Shown here piece by piece: positions 15,301 through 25,724 of a stretch of 64,000 nt of DNA (position 1 is the first letter of the stretch; every line of letters begins with the position of its first letter). A model generated the notes under the pieces. That model saw only the letters and a program-made list of their open reading frames with translations. It did not search any database and was not told where the DNA came from. This stretch comes from Amia ocellicauda (taxonomy: Eukaryota > Chordata > Actinopteri > Amiiformes > Amiidae): contig NC_089864.1 of the NCBI RefSeq assembly GCF_036373705.1, forward strand, positions 14,480,001 through 14,544,000, read 5' to 3'. A program made the position numbers and the translations under genes.

Positions 15301-18300
15301 GAATATATTTTGATAAATACAGATGAGGGATTGTGCTTTCATATAGAAATGAAACAGAGCGCTATTAATTTATATTTCCAAGCTGTGAAATATGCATGTA
15401 TGAATTTCAGTGCAGGGTTACACTACCATAAATGGGCTTGAATCTCTGCTCATTCATTCCCAGGCTGTCCTCTTCTTGTTCTGTGTGCTGGGCCTAATGA
15501 ACAAACCAGTACAAACCAGCTGTAAAACATTTGGATCTATAAAAAGTACTGCAAAAAATATGCTCTGTTAAACCTGGAATCCAATTATATTAATTCCATG
15601 AACTATGGAATATAACAAGTGTCCTCCAAGTCTTAATGGTGATTACAGGAAGTATGGTGCTGGTGATTAGGAAGTATGATTTGACTCAGTGTCACAGTAA
15701 AGCATAAGGGAAGTCTGTCATCTTTGTCAGTTATCTACCTCCTTCAGCAGCGAATAAACCAGAAATGTTTTGTTGTACAAATCTTTGAAGTGACCTTAGA
15801 AGTTCATAGACAGAAACAGTGCATTGAAGGTTACTTAGCGGTATGTAATGCAAGAAAAATGGGATAGCTTTTGGATTGTGATGTAAAAATTGCCAGCTGT
15901 CTGTGTGAAGGTGTGTGGTTTGTATTTTATCATTGTATTGCCTCCTGAAAGTTCCCTTTGCTCTGAGATCCTGATTTAGCCAGGATGTCACAGCTGCTTA
16001 TTTCAGTTTTTAAATCTCTGAAATTGTTACCCACGTGTAAAGCCTTGCTTAACAAATACTATATTTTAATGGTTAGATTATGTACTCAAGATCTAATGCA
16101 TCAGGATTATTGAGTGAGAGTGCCTTACACAACTGCCATCACTGTTTTCTCACAGTAACTATTTTCTCAAAATATTGCGGACATCTCCAGTGATTGTTAC
16201 ACTAAGCTCTGTTTTATATTGTTTAAATGTAGAATGTCTTTCTTTTATTAGTTTAATCAATGTATTGCTGTAAACACTTTAATTGGTATATCTTAAAGTG
16301 TAGCATATTGTAGGGGGTTCTGTAGGAGATTTAGTAGCATGTTTTATATTTGTAACCGAGAGAAGCTTCTAACCCATTCTGTAATGCAAGATGTTAGGTC
16401 TCACTGTACACAAGAAAACCCCGCTGCCTCTCACTGTGCGTCTGCCCCTCTCTGGCCACCCCAGGAAGCGACGATGAGTACAGTGACGATGACGATATGA
16501 GCTGGAAGGTGCGTCGCGCGGCCGCCAAGTGCCTGGATGCCGTGGTCAGCACGCGGCACGAAATGCTGCCCGAGTTCTACAAGACCGTGTCCCCTGCGCT
16601 CATCGCCCGCTTCAAGGAGCGGGAGGAGAACGTCAAGGCGGATGTGTTTCACGCCTACCTGTCCCTGCTGAAGCAGACCCGGCCGGCCCAGAGCTGGCTG
16701 TGTGACCCTGACGCCATGGAGCAGGGCGAAACCCCGCTGACTATGCTGCAGAGCCAGGTCCTGCCCCCGCTCCTCAGATGCGCAGTTTCCACTCACTCAG
16801 GCTCATTGAGAGCATAAATTAGACTGCCTTTGATTTCAATAACCCTGAGCACTGATCTTTAGTTTCGATCTAATGCCTAATGGTTCTCCTACATTCACAC
16901 ATTTTGATTGACTAAAACATAAGATTAATGTTGTTTGTGTTACAGTGTGGACCACATTGGGTAGCACAAATTATTTTATGGTTAGTGACAAAACAGAGCA
17001 GGTTTAGTGAACTCGTGATCTACAGACAGAAGCATCTGGAATCTACTGGTGAATTTGAAACCTGTGTTTTGGAGAGTTTGCTCTAGGAGGCTAGTTGAAC
17101 ATCTAACCTTCAAATTTCACAATCCTTTCATTCCCATGCTGATCAGTCAGTCAGTTAGCATCCCTCTGCACACAAGACATTCAAAACAGGTTGTGTTCTC
17201 CAGGAAAGGTACAATACACTCCCTTTCCTTTCGCACCATGACGCATACACCTATTGGTTAGAAGGAATGTTTTTCTTTTTTTTCCTTTCAACAAGAAAAA
17301 ACCCTCACATGGAGCTTTTTCTCCCCTTGTTTTTCTAGGTTCCTATGATTGTGAAAGCCCTTCACAAGCAGATGAAGGAAAAGAGTGTTAAAACTCGTCA
17401 GTGTTGCTTCAACATGCTGACTGAGCTGGTGAACGTGTTACCAGGAGCTCTAACTCAGCACATACCCGTGCTGGTTCCAGGTACGAAGCCAGTGATTCTA
17501 GTGAGTGATGGCCGAAACGCAATCGGAGGTAAACAACATCGACGGGCTTTGGAAGTTGCACAATGTGTAGCTTGTGTGTTGCTTGTAAAACAGCAGTTCC
17601 TTTTTTCACACATTACAAAAAGGTTTAACGGTGAATGGGTTATTTGAATGTATTTTAGAATGTATGATGCCGATTTATATTTCTCCACAGGAATCATATT
17701 TTCCCTTAATGATAAATCCAGCTCCTCAAATCTCAAGATCGATGCACTGTCCTGCCTCTATGTCATTCTGTGCAACCACACTCCTCAAGTCTTCCACCCC
17801 CACGTCCAGGCCCTCGTGCCTCCTGTCGTGGCCTGTGTCGGGGACCCTTTCTATAAGATCACATCCGAGGCGCTGCTTGTGACGCAGCAGCTGGTGAAAG
17901 TCATACGACCGCTGGACCAGGGCCCGGCCTTCGACGCCTCTCCGTACATCAAAGACCTCTTCACCTGCACCATCAAGCGGCTCAAGGCGGCCGACATCGA
18001 CCAGGAGGTGAAGGAGCGCGCCATCTCCTGCATGGGCCAGATCATCTGCAACCTGGGGGACAGCCTGGGCAGCGACCTGCCGAGCACGCTGCAGATCTTC
18101 CTGGAGCGGCTGAAGAACGAGATCACCCGGCTGACCACGGTGAAGGCGCTGACGCTGATCGCCGGCTCCCCGCTCAAGATCGACCTACGACCCATCCTCG
18201 GGGAGGGTGTGCCCATCCTCGCCTCCTTCCTCAGGAAGAACCAGCGCGCCCTGAAGCTGAGCACGCTGGCTGGCCTGGACATCCTAGTCAAGAACTACAG

Positions 18301-21038
18301 TGACAGCGTGACTCCGGCCATGATCGACGCCGTGCTGGTGGAGCTGCCTCCTCTGATCAGCGAGAGCGACATGCACGTGTCCCAGATGGCCATCAGCTTC
18401 CTCACCACCCTGGCCAAGGTGCACCCGGCCTCGCTCTCCAAGATCAGCGGATCCAGCGGATCCATCCTCACCGAACTCATTTCGCTGGTGCGGTCCCCCT
18501 TGCTGCAGGGGGGGGCCCTGAGCGCCATGCTGGAATTCTTCCAGGCTCTGGTGGGCACCGGCACCACCAGCCTCGGGTACATGGACTTGTTGCGAATGTT
18601 GACGGGCCCCGTCTACGCGCAGAGCACCGCGCTCACCCACAAGCAGTCTTACTACTCCATTGCCAAATGCGTGGCAGCGCTGACGCGGGCCTGTCCCAAG
18701 GAGGGCCCGGCCGTGGTGGGCCAGTTCATCCAAGACGTGAAGAACTCCCGGTCCACCGACTCCATCCGCCTGCTAGCCCTGCTGTCCCTGGGGGAGGTCG
18801 GCCACCACATCGACTTGAGCGGCCAGCCCGAGCTGAAGTCAGTCATCCTGGACGCCTTCTCCTCCACCAGCGAGGAGGTGAAGTCGGCGGCGTCCTACGC
18901 GCTGGGCAGCATCAGTGTGGGCAACCTGCCCGAGTACCTCCCCTTCGTCCTGCAGGAGATCTCCAGCCAGCCCAAGAGGCAGTACCTGCTGCTGCATTCC
19001 CTGAAGGAGATCATCGGCTCGGCCTCTGTCTCCGGCCTCAAGCCCTACGTAGAGAGCGTCTGGACGCTGCTTCTGAAGCACTGCGAATGCACAGAGGAGG
19101 GCACCAGGAACGTGGTCGCTGAATGCCTTGGGAAGCTCACCTTAATAGACCCAGAGACATTATTGCCAAGGCTAAAAGGGTACCTTGTGTCAGGTATGTT
19201 TGTAGTTTTTTAAATGGGACTGCATTTGTTGTGCTGATGTAATTAATGGCATAATTACACACTATTTGAATTCTACTTTATATTAACTTACAAATCTGAC
19301 AAAAAACTAAGGGATAAGTTTGCATAAAAATAAGTAGCATTATTATGAGTCATAAGTTCATTTTCATAAACTTTTAATTTGCAGTAATATGTGCTAGGAC
19401 TAGTATGTACCATTAATACTTAGTGGCAGTATTAGATTATGGTAGTTCTGTTAATTTGTCATTTTATAATGCTGATATTTGTATTGGTTTATTAGTGAGA
19501 GATGCAGCTTTCTTTCCCCTCATCACACTAACGTCTCTCTCTCCTCCCAGGCTCATCCTATGCACGTAGCTCAGTGGTGACTGCAGTGAAATTCACCATT
19601 TCTGACCACCCTCAGCTTATTGATCCCCTGCTCAAGAATTGCATAGGTATGTATGTATCACAGGCTTCGGAAATCCTAGCCGGTCAGAGGAAACGAGTTT
19701 GATTTCTTATACAAATTGTTGTAATACAGAAATTCAACATCGAATGCAACATTTGATAAATAATTTAAACCACTGACAGACTTGACTTTCTGGATTGTTC
19801 TGTGTTTAATAGGCGATTTCCTGAAGACATTAGAAGACCCAGACCTTAATGTGCGAAGGGTGGCTCTGGTCACGTTCAACTCCGCGGCACACAACAAACC
19901 CTCTCTAATACGGGACCTCCTCGACACTGTTCTTCCACATCTGTACAACGAAACGAAAGTGCGAAAGGAACTCATCAGAGAGGTGACTGGATCTTCCCCA
20001 TTGCTCTGCCCTGTGCAGTTATTTTTAATAGTTTGTTTTAAGAGCATTATTGAAACAACAATTATTTGCCTTCAGTGTTTTCTTTACTAATTGGCGCTTA
20101 CATTTTCTTAAAAATGTCAGGTGGAAATGGGACCTTTCAAGCACACTGTGGACGATGGCCTGGACATCCGGAAGGCAGCGTTCGAGTGCATGTACACACT
20201 GCTGGACAGCTGCTTGGACAGACTAGATATTTTCGAATTCCTAAACCATGTTGAAGATGGGTTAAAGGACCATTATGACATCAAGGTACCTCCATCTGCT
20301 TCCATAACTCCATGCCGTCCCAATTGCTTAAAAGCGGTTTGTTTGCCTGTAATGTCAGTTATCGGGGGTTTGTACTGAAATATGCGATTTCCTGCAGATG
20401 CTGACTTTCTTGATGCTAGCCAGACTATCCACGCTTTGTCCCAGTGCAGTTCTGCAGAGGCTGGACAGACTCGTGGAGCCACTGCGTGCTACGTGCACAA
20501 CAAAGGTAAGCTGGCAATATTTTTGTGTTATGTTGTGTATAGATTGTGTTATGATGTTATGCATCTTGCTTTGGGTTTCATCCACCAAAGGTCTTAACTC
20601 TCAGAAAAACTTGTGCTGTTCTTCCAACTCGGTGGCAATAATATTGTTTTTTAATAGATAGTCAACCAAATTAGGCCTGATATTTTGACATTCACAGATG
20701 AATGACGTCCCAGTAAATGCATTGTGAGCGCTGTACAGCGGGAGGGAGTTTCCCCTGGCAGCAGTTCAGTGATACAGGCTGCCTGCTCAAGATTGTCCCC
20801 TGCCTTCCTGCAGGTGAAAGCCAATTCAGTGAAGCAGGAGTTCGAGAAGCAGGACGAGCTGAAGCGGTCCGCCATGAGAGCAGTAGCAGCACTTCTGACC
20901 ATTCCCGAGGCGGAGAAGAGCCCCCTGATGAGCGAATTCCAGTCTCAGATCAGCTCCAACCCCGAGCTAGCGGCCATCTTCGAGAGCATCCAGAAGGACT
21001 CCTCGTCTGCAAACATGGAGTCCATGGACACTAGTTAA
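2559..21038 (+). CDS. CAND1: CAND1, cullin-associated NEDD8-dissociated protein 1 (15 exons)
   Basis: CAND1 is a HEAT-repeat solenoid that wraps unneddylated cullin-RBX1 and exchanges substrate-receptor modules of SCF/CRL ubiquitin ligases. Fifteen exons join in frame: 2559-2626, 8098-8241, 9830-9984, 10750-10873, 12538-12794, 13928-14033, 14611-14756, 16465-16757, 17339-17480, 17691-19193, 19551-19646, 19813-19982, 20121-20285, 20398-20505 and 20814-21038. They total 3702 nt, or 1233 residues plus stop. The translation starts [15 protein letters not shown], carries the acidic loop (residues about 315-345, [13 protein letters not shown] then [10 protein letters not shown]) and ends ESMDTS, as in vertebrate CAND1. 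The acidic loop plus near-identity along the protein favours CAND1 over its paralogue CAND2. It is 3 residues longer than human because of an SGS duplication near residue 731. No frameshift or stop is seen, so the gene looks intact. Confidence 0.98.
2627..6290 (+). other. CAND1: CAND1 intron 1, 5' part
   Basis: AT-rich intronic sequence with no ORF, RNA gene or repeat family I can name. Short AT tracts occur near 4840-4860 and 4976-4992. Confidence 0.6.
6294..6665 (-). repeat. Retroposon copy with L2-like 3' tail and (ATT)n end
   Basis: Minus orientation: an (ATT)n tract at 6294-6350, then the motif whose minus-strand reading is CGCCCTGGATAAGGGCGTCT, then about 200 bases matching the copy at 52750-53008 closely. 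The terminal stem-loop motif is of the kind found at 3' ends of L2-clade LINEs and SINEs that use them. The left limit is clear; the right limit (about 6665) is inferred. Confidence 0.8.
6706..8037 (+). mobile_element. Degenerate piggyBac-type element in CAND1 intron 1
   Basis: Flanked by TTAA at 6702-6705 and 8038-8041, the piggyBac target duplication. Imperfect terminal inverted repeats begin CGCTAGAAGCGCC (left) and CACTAGAAGTGCA (right, minus strand), like piggyBac CNCTAGAA ends. A + strand reading near 7450-7530 gives a Cys/His/Lys-rich tail faintly like the piggyBac C-terminal cysteine finger, but no intact transposase remains. A second left-end-like sequence lies at 6880-6940. The right end lies 56 bases from the exon 2 acceptor. 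Confidence 0.8.
8098..8241 (+). CDS. CAND1: CAND1 exon 2
   Basis: Residues 23-71; begins [14 protein letters not shown]. Acceptor ctgtag, donor TG|gtaaat. N-terminal HEAT repeats, on the RBX1-binding side of the solenoid. Confidence 0.97.
8242..9829 (+). other. CAND1: CAND1 intron 2
   Basis: No gene or recognisable mobile element. Contains a poly(T) run at about 9459-9477. Confidence 0.7.
9830..9984 (+). CDS. CAND1: CAND1 exon 3
   Basis: Residues 71-123, reading [20 protein letters not shown] onward. Acceptor tttccag after a long pyrimidine tract; donor GTG|gtaagt. Confidence 0.97.
9985..10749 (+). other. CAND1: CAND1 intron 3
   Basis: Non-coding; I see nothing beyond intronic AT-rich sequence. 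Confidence 0.7.
10750..10873 (+). CDS. CAND1: CAND1 exon 4
   Basis: Residues 123-164, containing [17 protein letters not shown]. Acceptor tttcag, donor CAG|gtgaga. Confidence 0.97.
11555..12316 (+). mobile_element. Tc1/mariner-type relic in CAND1 intron 4
   Basis: Left end has the sequence AGTATTCACCCCTTTTGCAA. The right end (minus reading) starts CAGTGGCTATAGTAAGTATT next to TA. Between them a + strand frame near 11817-11930 reads [17 protein letters not shown], then continues with stop codons and frame breaks, as expected for the C-terminal half of a Tc1-like DDE transposase. The element is dead. The left boundary is approximate. Confidence 0.7.
12538..12794 (+). CDS. CAND1: CAND1 exon 5
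   Basis: Residues 164-250, [14 protein letters not shown] to SRQAGHRIG. Acceptor ttttttag, donor TTG|gtaaga. Confidence 0.97.
12795..13927 (+). other. CAND1: CAND1 intron 5
   Basis: No gene, RNA or mobile element that I recognise. Confidence 0.65.
13928..14033 (+). CDS. CAND1: CAND1 exon 6
   Basis: Residues 250-285, [13 protein letters not shown] to FESFVRR. Acceptor cttttag; donor AAG|gttggt is weaker than the others but keeps the frame into exon 7. Confidence 0.96.
14034..14610 (+). other. CAND1: CAND1 intron 6
   Basis: Non-coding. The ORF running past exon 6 to 14220 is read-through into the intron. Confidence 0.7.
14611..14756 (+). CDS. CAND1: CAND1 exon 7 (acidic loop, first part)
   Basis: Residues 285-334, [20 protein letters not shown] then the acidic run [20 protein letters not shown]. 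This is the disordered acidic loop between HEAT repeats. Acceptor ttgcag, donor AAG|gtacaa. Confidence 0.97.
14757..16464 (+). other. CAND1: CAND1 intron 7, with a homeobox-motif-rich stretch
   Basis: No ORF or repeat family recognised. From about 15045 to 15410 the sequence is dense in TAAT/ATTA cores (for example aattaatgg and taattgtg), which could be a conserved regulatory element; this is a composition-based guess. Confidence 0.4.
16465..16757 (+). CDS. CAND1: CAND1 exon 8 (GC-rich)
   Basis: Residues 334-431, [20 protein letters not shown] to TPLTMLQSQ. Far more G+C-rich at third positions than exons 5-7. Acceptor ccccag. Donor CAG|gtcctg matches only the GT plus the exonic CAG. Confidence 0.96.
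16758..17338 (+). other. CAND1: CAND1 intron 8
   Basis: Non-coding, ends in a strong pyrimidine tract before ttttctag. No repeat recognised. Confidence 0.7.
17339..17480 (+). CDS. CAND1: CAND1 exon 9
   Basis: Residues 432-479, [19 protein letters not shown] to HIPVLVPG. Acceptor tttctag, donor CAG|gtacga. Confidence 0.97.
17691..19193 (+). CDS. CAND1: CAND1 exon 10 (large, GC-rich)
   Basis: 1503 nt encoding residues 479-980, [19 protein letters not shown] through [12 protein letters not shown]: the central HEAT repeats of the cullin-embracing arch. Third positions are dominated by G/C. A perfect 9-bp direct duplication (agcggatcc at 18446-18454 and 18455-18463) adds Ser-Gly-Ser. Acceptor tccacag, donor CAG|gtatgt. 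The 149-151 aa open frames on other strands or frames here are shadows of this GC-rich exon. Confidence 0.98.
19194..19550 (+). other. CAND1: CAND1 intron 10
   Basis: Short AT-rich intron ending in tctctctctcctcccag. No other feature. Confidence 0.8.
19551..19646 (+). CDS. CAND1: CAND1 exon 11
   Basis: Residues 980-1012, [19 protein letters not shown] to LLKNCIG. Acceptor tcccag, donor TAG|gtatgt. Confidence 0.97.
19813..19982 (+). CDS. CAND1: CAND1 exon 12
   Basis: Residues 1012-1068, [19 protein letters not shown] to VRKELIRE. Acceptor aatag, donor GAG|gtgact. Confidence 0.97.
20121..20285 (+). CDS. CAND1: CAND1 exon 13
   Basis: Residues 1069-1123, [20 protein letters not shown] to KDHYDIK. 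Acceptor gtcag, donor AAG|gtacct. C-terminal HEAT repeats, in the region that competes with adaptor binding to the cullin N-terminus. Confidence 0.97.
20398..20505 (+). CDS. CAND1: CAND1 exon 14
   Basis: Residues 1124-1159, [20 protein letters not shown] to RATCTTK. Acceptor cctgcag, donor AAG|gtaagc. Confidence 0.97.
20814..21038 (+). CDS. CAND1: CAND1 exon 15 (terminal coding exon)
   Basis: Residues 1160-1233, [20 protein letters not shown] to ESMDTS then TAA at 21036-21038. Acceptor cctgcag. Confidence 0.98.
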   Translation: MKANSVKQEFEKQDELKRSAMRAVAALLTIPEAEKSPLMSEFQSQISSNPELAAIFESIQKDSSSANMESMDTS

Positions 21039-22851
21039 AATGTTTGCTTCCAAAACTTGGGGACCCTTTTATTGTTCCATGCATTGCACTGAAACTACAG
21101 TTTAGAAAACGAAAGAAAACCTAAAAACAAAACAAAAAAAGGCAAAAATTAAAAAGAAAACATTGTTTAAGCTCCAATGCTTATCACTATGTTCCTCTTT
21201 TAACATAAACAAAAAATGGTATGTTTGGCTATTCATTCATTGTTGCTTTTTTGTCTAGTGTTTAATCCAGAAAGCTGCAGAGTGCACAGGTACTTCGTGC
21301 GGCATTCAGAGGCTATCAAGCATTATGTGGTAGCATGAATTGATTGGAAAGGAATGGCATAAAACCTGCTGTCAGCTTTAAGTTAACGATGGGAGATCTA
21401 TAGATGTATATTGGAGTAGGATCCAATACGTTCTTTGGTTATAACTTGGGATGGGAGAAAGGGGGGAAATAGGATTTAAACTTTATGTAATTTCATGACC
21501 ATCCCTTTTTTTTAAATTTAATTTCCTTTATCAGTTTCCATGCTGTTCACATCCAGATTGTGTTTTTGTACTATTGAAATATCATCTCTGCCTACTATTT
21601 CTTTGTTTGGGCTGTTGGGTTAAATGAGCTCAGATTGGCGACAAAGAAAATCTGCTTTGTAAGATTTATTACATTAAAGTGGTTTGGCACAGTTGGTAAA
21701 AATGCAGAAACAAAAATCCTTACGTGATTTCTTCAGGGTTAGCAGAGCGGCATGTGAACTTGTATTTTTTGTTCAGTTTCATTTTTTTAATTATTTTTTG
21801 CATGAGCAAGTATCCCAGTGTGTAGCTTGTCATTTAACAGTATGTACAGTACAACAATACATTTACTGCCACACTCGGTATACCTTTAAGAATTCTTTTC
21901 TACTGGTAGTTTGCAGTTAACGATCAGCAGCAGAGTCAAATACAAGACCACAAAACTGATTTCTCTTCAGGAGTTTCAGTTGAGAGGTGGGACCGGACAC
22001 CTCCCAGAGTTGAACTGTGTATTTTGGCAAAAATGTGACCAATGAGAACAAATTCTAAAGTAATATCAGGAATAAAGTATAGTTTTTGTGATGCTGAGCT
22101 CCAGAGCTATTATACCTATTTGAGCACTTAGAGTTTGCATATAGTTGGTAAGTGATTCAATTGAGAAGGATGTAGTCCTTGCTAAATCTGTAGTTGCACT
22201 TTCATTGGTCTTCTCGACAGCTTTGCAAATCACTCACTCGGTCAACAGGTCGGATTAGATTAGTAATATCACATTATTTGCCTTTGGTAATAAAGAAGTA
22301 TCCTAGTCAAAGTCTGGTATCCAAGTTAGCAGCCTGGATGGAATCCAGTTTTTAATTTTGTGGGAGCAAGGTGAGCAGAATTAAACATCAGGGTACTATG
22401 ATGGATTGAATCAAATGAACAGGCCACTACTTGAGTACTGTGAACTTTATGTTCACCTATAATGGGAATTTACAGACACATCTCCAACAAAATTAAAATG
22501 TTTACTTTGGCTTGCTTTTAAATCTTTCTTTGGTCCCCCAGCCAACACTGTATGAAATACATATAAAGTCTACTGTTTCTGCCCATCTATATTATGAAGT
22601 CTGCTTTGGTACTTAGACAATGTGATTATATCTGCATTCTCTCGCCTGTGGCCTTCACAGGTGGCACCTGCTACCTTGTAGTATAAAAAAGTTGAAATGA
22701 CCGACCACCATTCATCCTTGCATAGCAATGGGAAAGTCAATCTCACTTTAAACTCATTTTCATAAACTTGAATGGAAAGTCTCAAACCAGTTGTATTTTA
22801 TGGAGAGCTGTAGATGACTGGTGTACTTGATGATCCAAATGATGCAATAAA
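21039..22851 (+). other. CAND1: CAND1 3'UTR with candidate poly(A) signals
   Basis: Non-coding sequence after the CAND1 stop. AATAAA occurs at 22071-22076 and again at 22846-22851; either could set the transcript end, so the extent is uncertain. Confidence 0.6.
22071..22076 (+). terminator. Candidate CAND1 poly(A) signal
   Basis: Canonical AATAAA about 1.03 kb after the stop codon. A second AATAAA lies at 22846-22851. Confidence 0.5.
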
Positions 22852-24929
22852 CAGACATGTATCTTCTACCTTTCTGAGTAAAAGCGTCGCAGAGAGCAAG
22901 AATAACATGATGGGGATCTGTCTAAATTGGTAACAGAAGGGCTAATTCACTATCCATTTCAGAGCTGTCTGTATTAAATGCCAGGCCAATGATCTGTCTC
23001 CTGCACAAAGCCAATGCTTCTGCTCATATTACCCTAGAGGCCACTGAGCTTGGCGTGCTGTGAATGTGAGCCATTTTATTTGTATTTTCCGAATTCTCCC
23101 GCTGGACGTGTCTTTCCAGAACTTGAGTAGCATCTGGAAGTGAGCAATGGTCAATTTGAGGACACTGGAGTTCCCATTTCGTGCAATTGAGGAGTGAGAG
23201 ATGGACCAAGTGGCTGGTTGTCCCGTCAAGATTCTTTGGGACATAGTCTGCCAGGGGTTAACTCTCAAAAATCTCAGCTGACCACCTGCAAAACCCAAAG
23301 ATGAAAAGGGTCCCAACATTGCATCTCCGCCTGCGCTGAAAAAGCATCTGTCAACCCCTTTCTGAGGTCTTGGGACAGATTCTGTCTGTTTCAGAATATA
23401 CAGGTGATTTTTGTAACTAGGGGTTGCTACAAATTAATCTAGTGTTGGGGACACTTCTAATGTTGAATAATTGTTGATTTATCTGCTTTATTTGCAGTAT
23501 TTTAATATGTTACTTAACTTACGTAACATGGACAGCTGGATACTGATGAAATGGTCGTACTATCTTGTAAAAACGATGTGCGATGCACAGCCCAGTGAAG
23601 TGAGGAGTGTGGGAAGGGCAGGGTGAAACCTGAAGGATTACCAAAGCATTGAAACCGAGTGCTGTGAGGGGCTACTCTTTGGTCAGTGAGAAAGCTGGGA
23701 GACGGACACAGGTAGTAATTATATAATGATATTATGTAATGTACACTGGCTGTATGTTATATCCAAGATATGCTATCAATAAGATCCATTGTTGTTGGTT
23801 AGAAATGTTTTGGGACAATTTTTAAGCACTAGAGTTTCCTGGTTAAATTGGATGGCTATAATTCAAATAATTGTGTGATTTATAAGTGTCCCAAATTTGG
23901 ATAATTATGGCATTGAACACACTTCATTGTTCAGAGTGCTAAACGGTGTTCACATACACCACGCTCTATGAAATCTTGAAAGAAATACCACTTAATTGTT
24001 TGAATAATTACTGTATATGAAAACCCAATCTATAATATAAAGGTTAACTGTCGAGGCAAGATGAATGGACCATTACAAGAATTTTTTATCGCAATACTAA
24101 ACTTGGTATTTCAGCACTTTCATAAAGCAGATGATGCGATTGGTGTCTTGATTAAAGAAAGATACTGGAGCTTAAGAACTGAGTTTTAATTCCATTTAAT
24201 AAGTGCAACGCCATGTGTCTAAGACCCGGTTAATTGCTCAGTTTTCTGCAGTTAAATGAAAACTGCAATCCTATTTTCCACATTAATGACTCTTACTAAT
24301 GATGTTAAACAGCAATTTGCCGCTTCATAATTTAATATAAAGAATGTGGAATAACGTGGAGCTGGATCATGCATTAATTAAGGACTGTGCTGAAGAACAT
24401 TTGGCTTCTGTTCAGTGGGGCTTTTCTGTGACGTCTGTTTATTCATAGGTGTCACACGAGAGAAAATCACTGTTGTCGGTTTGTGACAGGTGACGGAGAC
24501 ATAACACCTTGTTTGGTTCTCCAGCTGGTCTTAGATTTGTTTACAGATGTGTCTTGAAAGATCCGGGTGAATCAGCCTCCACTAACACTGTTACTGTCAG
24601 CTCTCATTCTTTCCCATTCTTCACCTATCTGCAATAAAAAGCGCACAACTCAATGGGTTGTAATGTGTGCTTCACTTTCAGTTGGCAAAGCATATGGCTC
24701 TAATGTATAGTGTCTGTGCACTGCGTGGATTTTCTTCCCGCTGAGAACATTGTAATTTTTTGAATGAAGTAAAATCATCTCGTATTTGATTCGCTGGACG
24801 TATGAAGGAGAAACTGGGTCAATTATAGAACACGACTGCAATACTCGCATGCTCACGTCAGCACCGCTCATTTCACGTCACATAAAACACTAAACAGATG
24901 GGACGTACGGAAGTAGGCGTAGGATCTAC
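22852..24929. other. Intergenic, no gene seen
   Basis: Only short chance ORFs. A stretch at about 24180-24400 is rich in TAAT cores and could be a conserved non-coding element, but I have no conservation data. Confidence 0.5.
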
Positions 24930-25165
24930 GGCAGTGGTCCTTAGGGAAGTGCAATCCAGCAGGTTTTCCAGCTGTCTTGAAGTCACTGACCCTCTCAGAA
25001 CCGGCGAGAGTTCTTAAATTGGTTCTGTTGGGACAATAATGAGTTAATTATTTAGGTAGAATGCAAACCTGAAGACACAGTGGCCCTCCAGAACCAGAAC
25101 TGAAACCGGAAAGCCCTACTCTACCAGCCTCTCTCATGTTTAAGCTTTCTTATGTTCTTATATTC
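24930..25165 (+). repeat. Probable LINE/SINE 3' fragment
   Basis: Contains cagtggccctccagaacc, common in fish retroposon 3' regions, and ends in the CR1-like octamer tail tttcttatgttcttat at about 25145-25162. Limits are approximate and the family call is tentative. Confidence 0.35.
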
Positions 25166-25398
25166 TCACCCCTTAAAGGCCTCACAAACCCAGCGCTGTC
25201 TTATTGATTGATTTTCACTGTTTGCGTACAAACCCCGTCAACTTGTATTTCTTGTCAAATGTTTCACCTATACCGGCAGTGTTGGGGGCACTCCGCTCAA
25301 AACATTTTGAGAAGACACTTGCATTTAAAACATCTACAATCTGTGCTAAACTATGAAGATTGGTTTAAAAGATAGTGGAGAACAGTGTTAAGGAAATA

Positions 25399-25724
25399 TT
25401 TACACTTTACAATAGGTCTCCCTAATTCTATAGTAGGTACTCTGTAACTACATGTTAGTTACTCATAAGGACAGTGTAATTATGCATTTATTAACATGTA
25501 CTTAATGTGTAAGAAGTGGGCCATGGCCGCCCGGTATAGCTGCAAAGCTCCTAACATATACCATTAATTATTTTTACACAAATAATATTTTTACACTTTT
25601 TACACATTAAGTACATGTTAACAAATGCATAATTACACTGTTCTTATGAGTAACTAACATGTAGTTACTGAGTACGTACTATGTTAATTAACTGTAATTT
25701 GGGAGACATATTGTAAAGTGTTAC
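25399..25724. mobile_element. Hairpin MITE, diverged copy
   Basis: The two halves are imperfect reverse complements: left ttacactttacaatagg and gtgtaattatgcatttatta match right tattgtaaagtgttac and the complementary block near 25620-25650. It is the same family as the cleaner copy at 59685-59929. The centre (about 25515-25550) is unrelated filler. No clean target duplication remains. Confidence 0.75.

Noticed and set aside
18284..19122. Long open frames (149 and 151 codons) opposite or offset to CAND1 exon 10
   Set aside because: GC-rich coding sequence leaves alternative frames open; the true frame is the conserved CAND1 protein.
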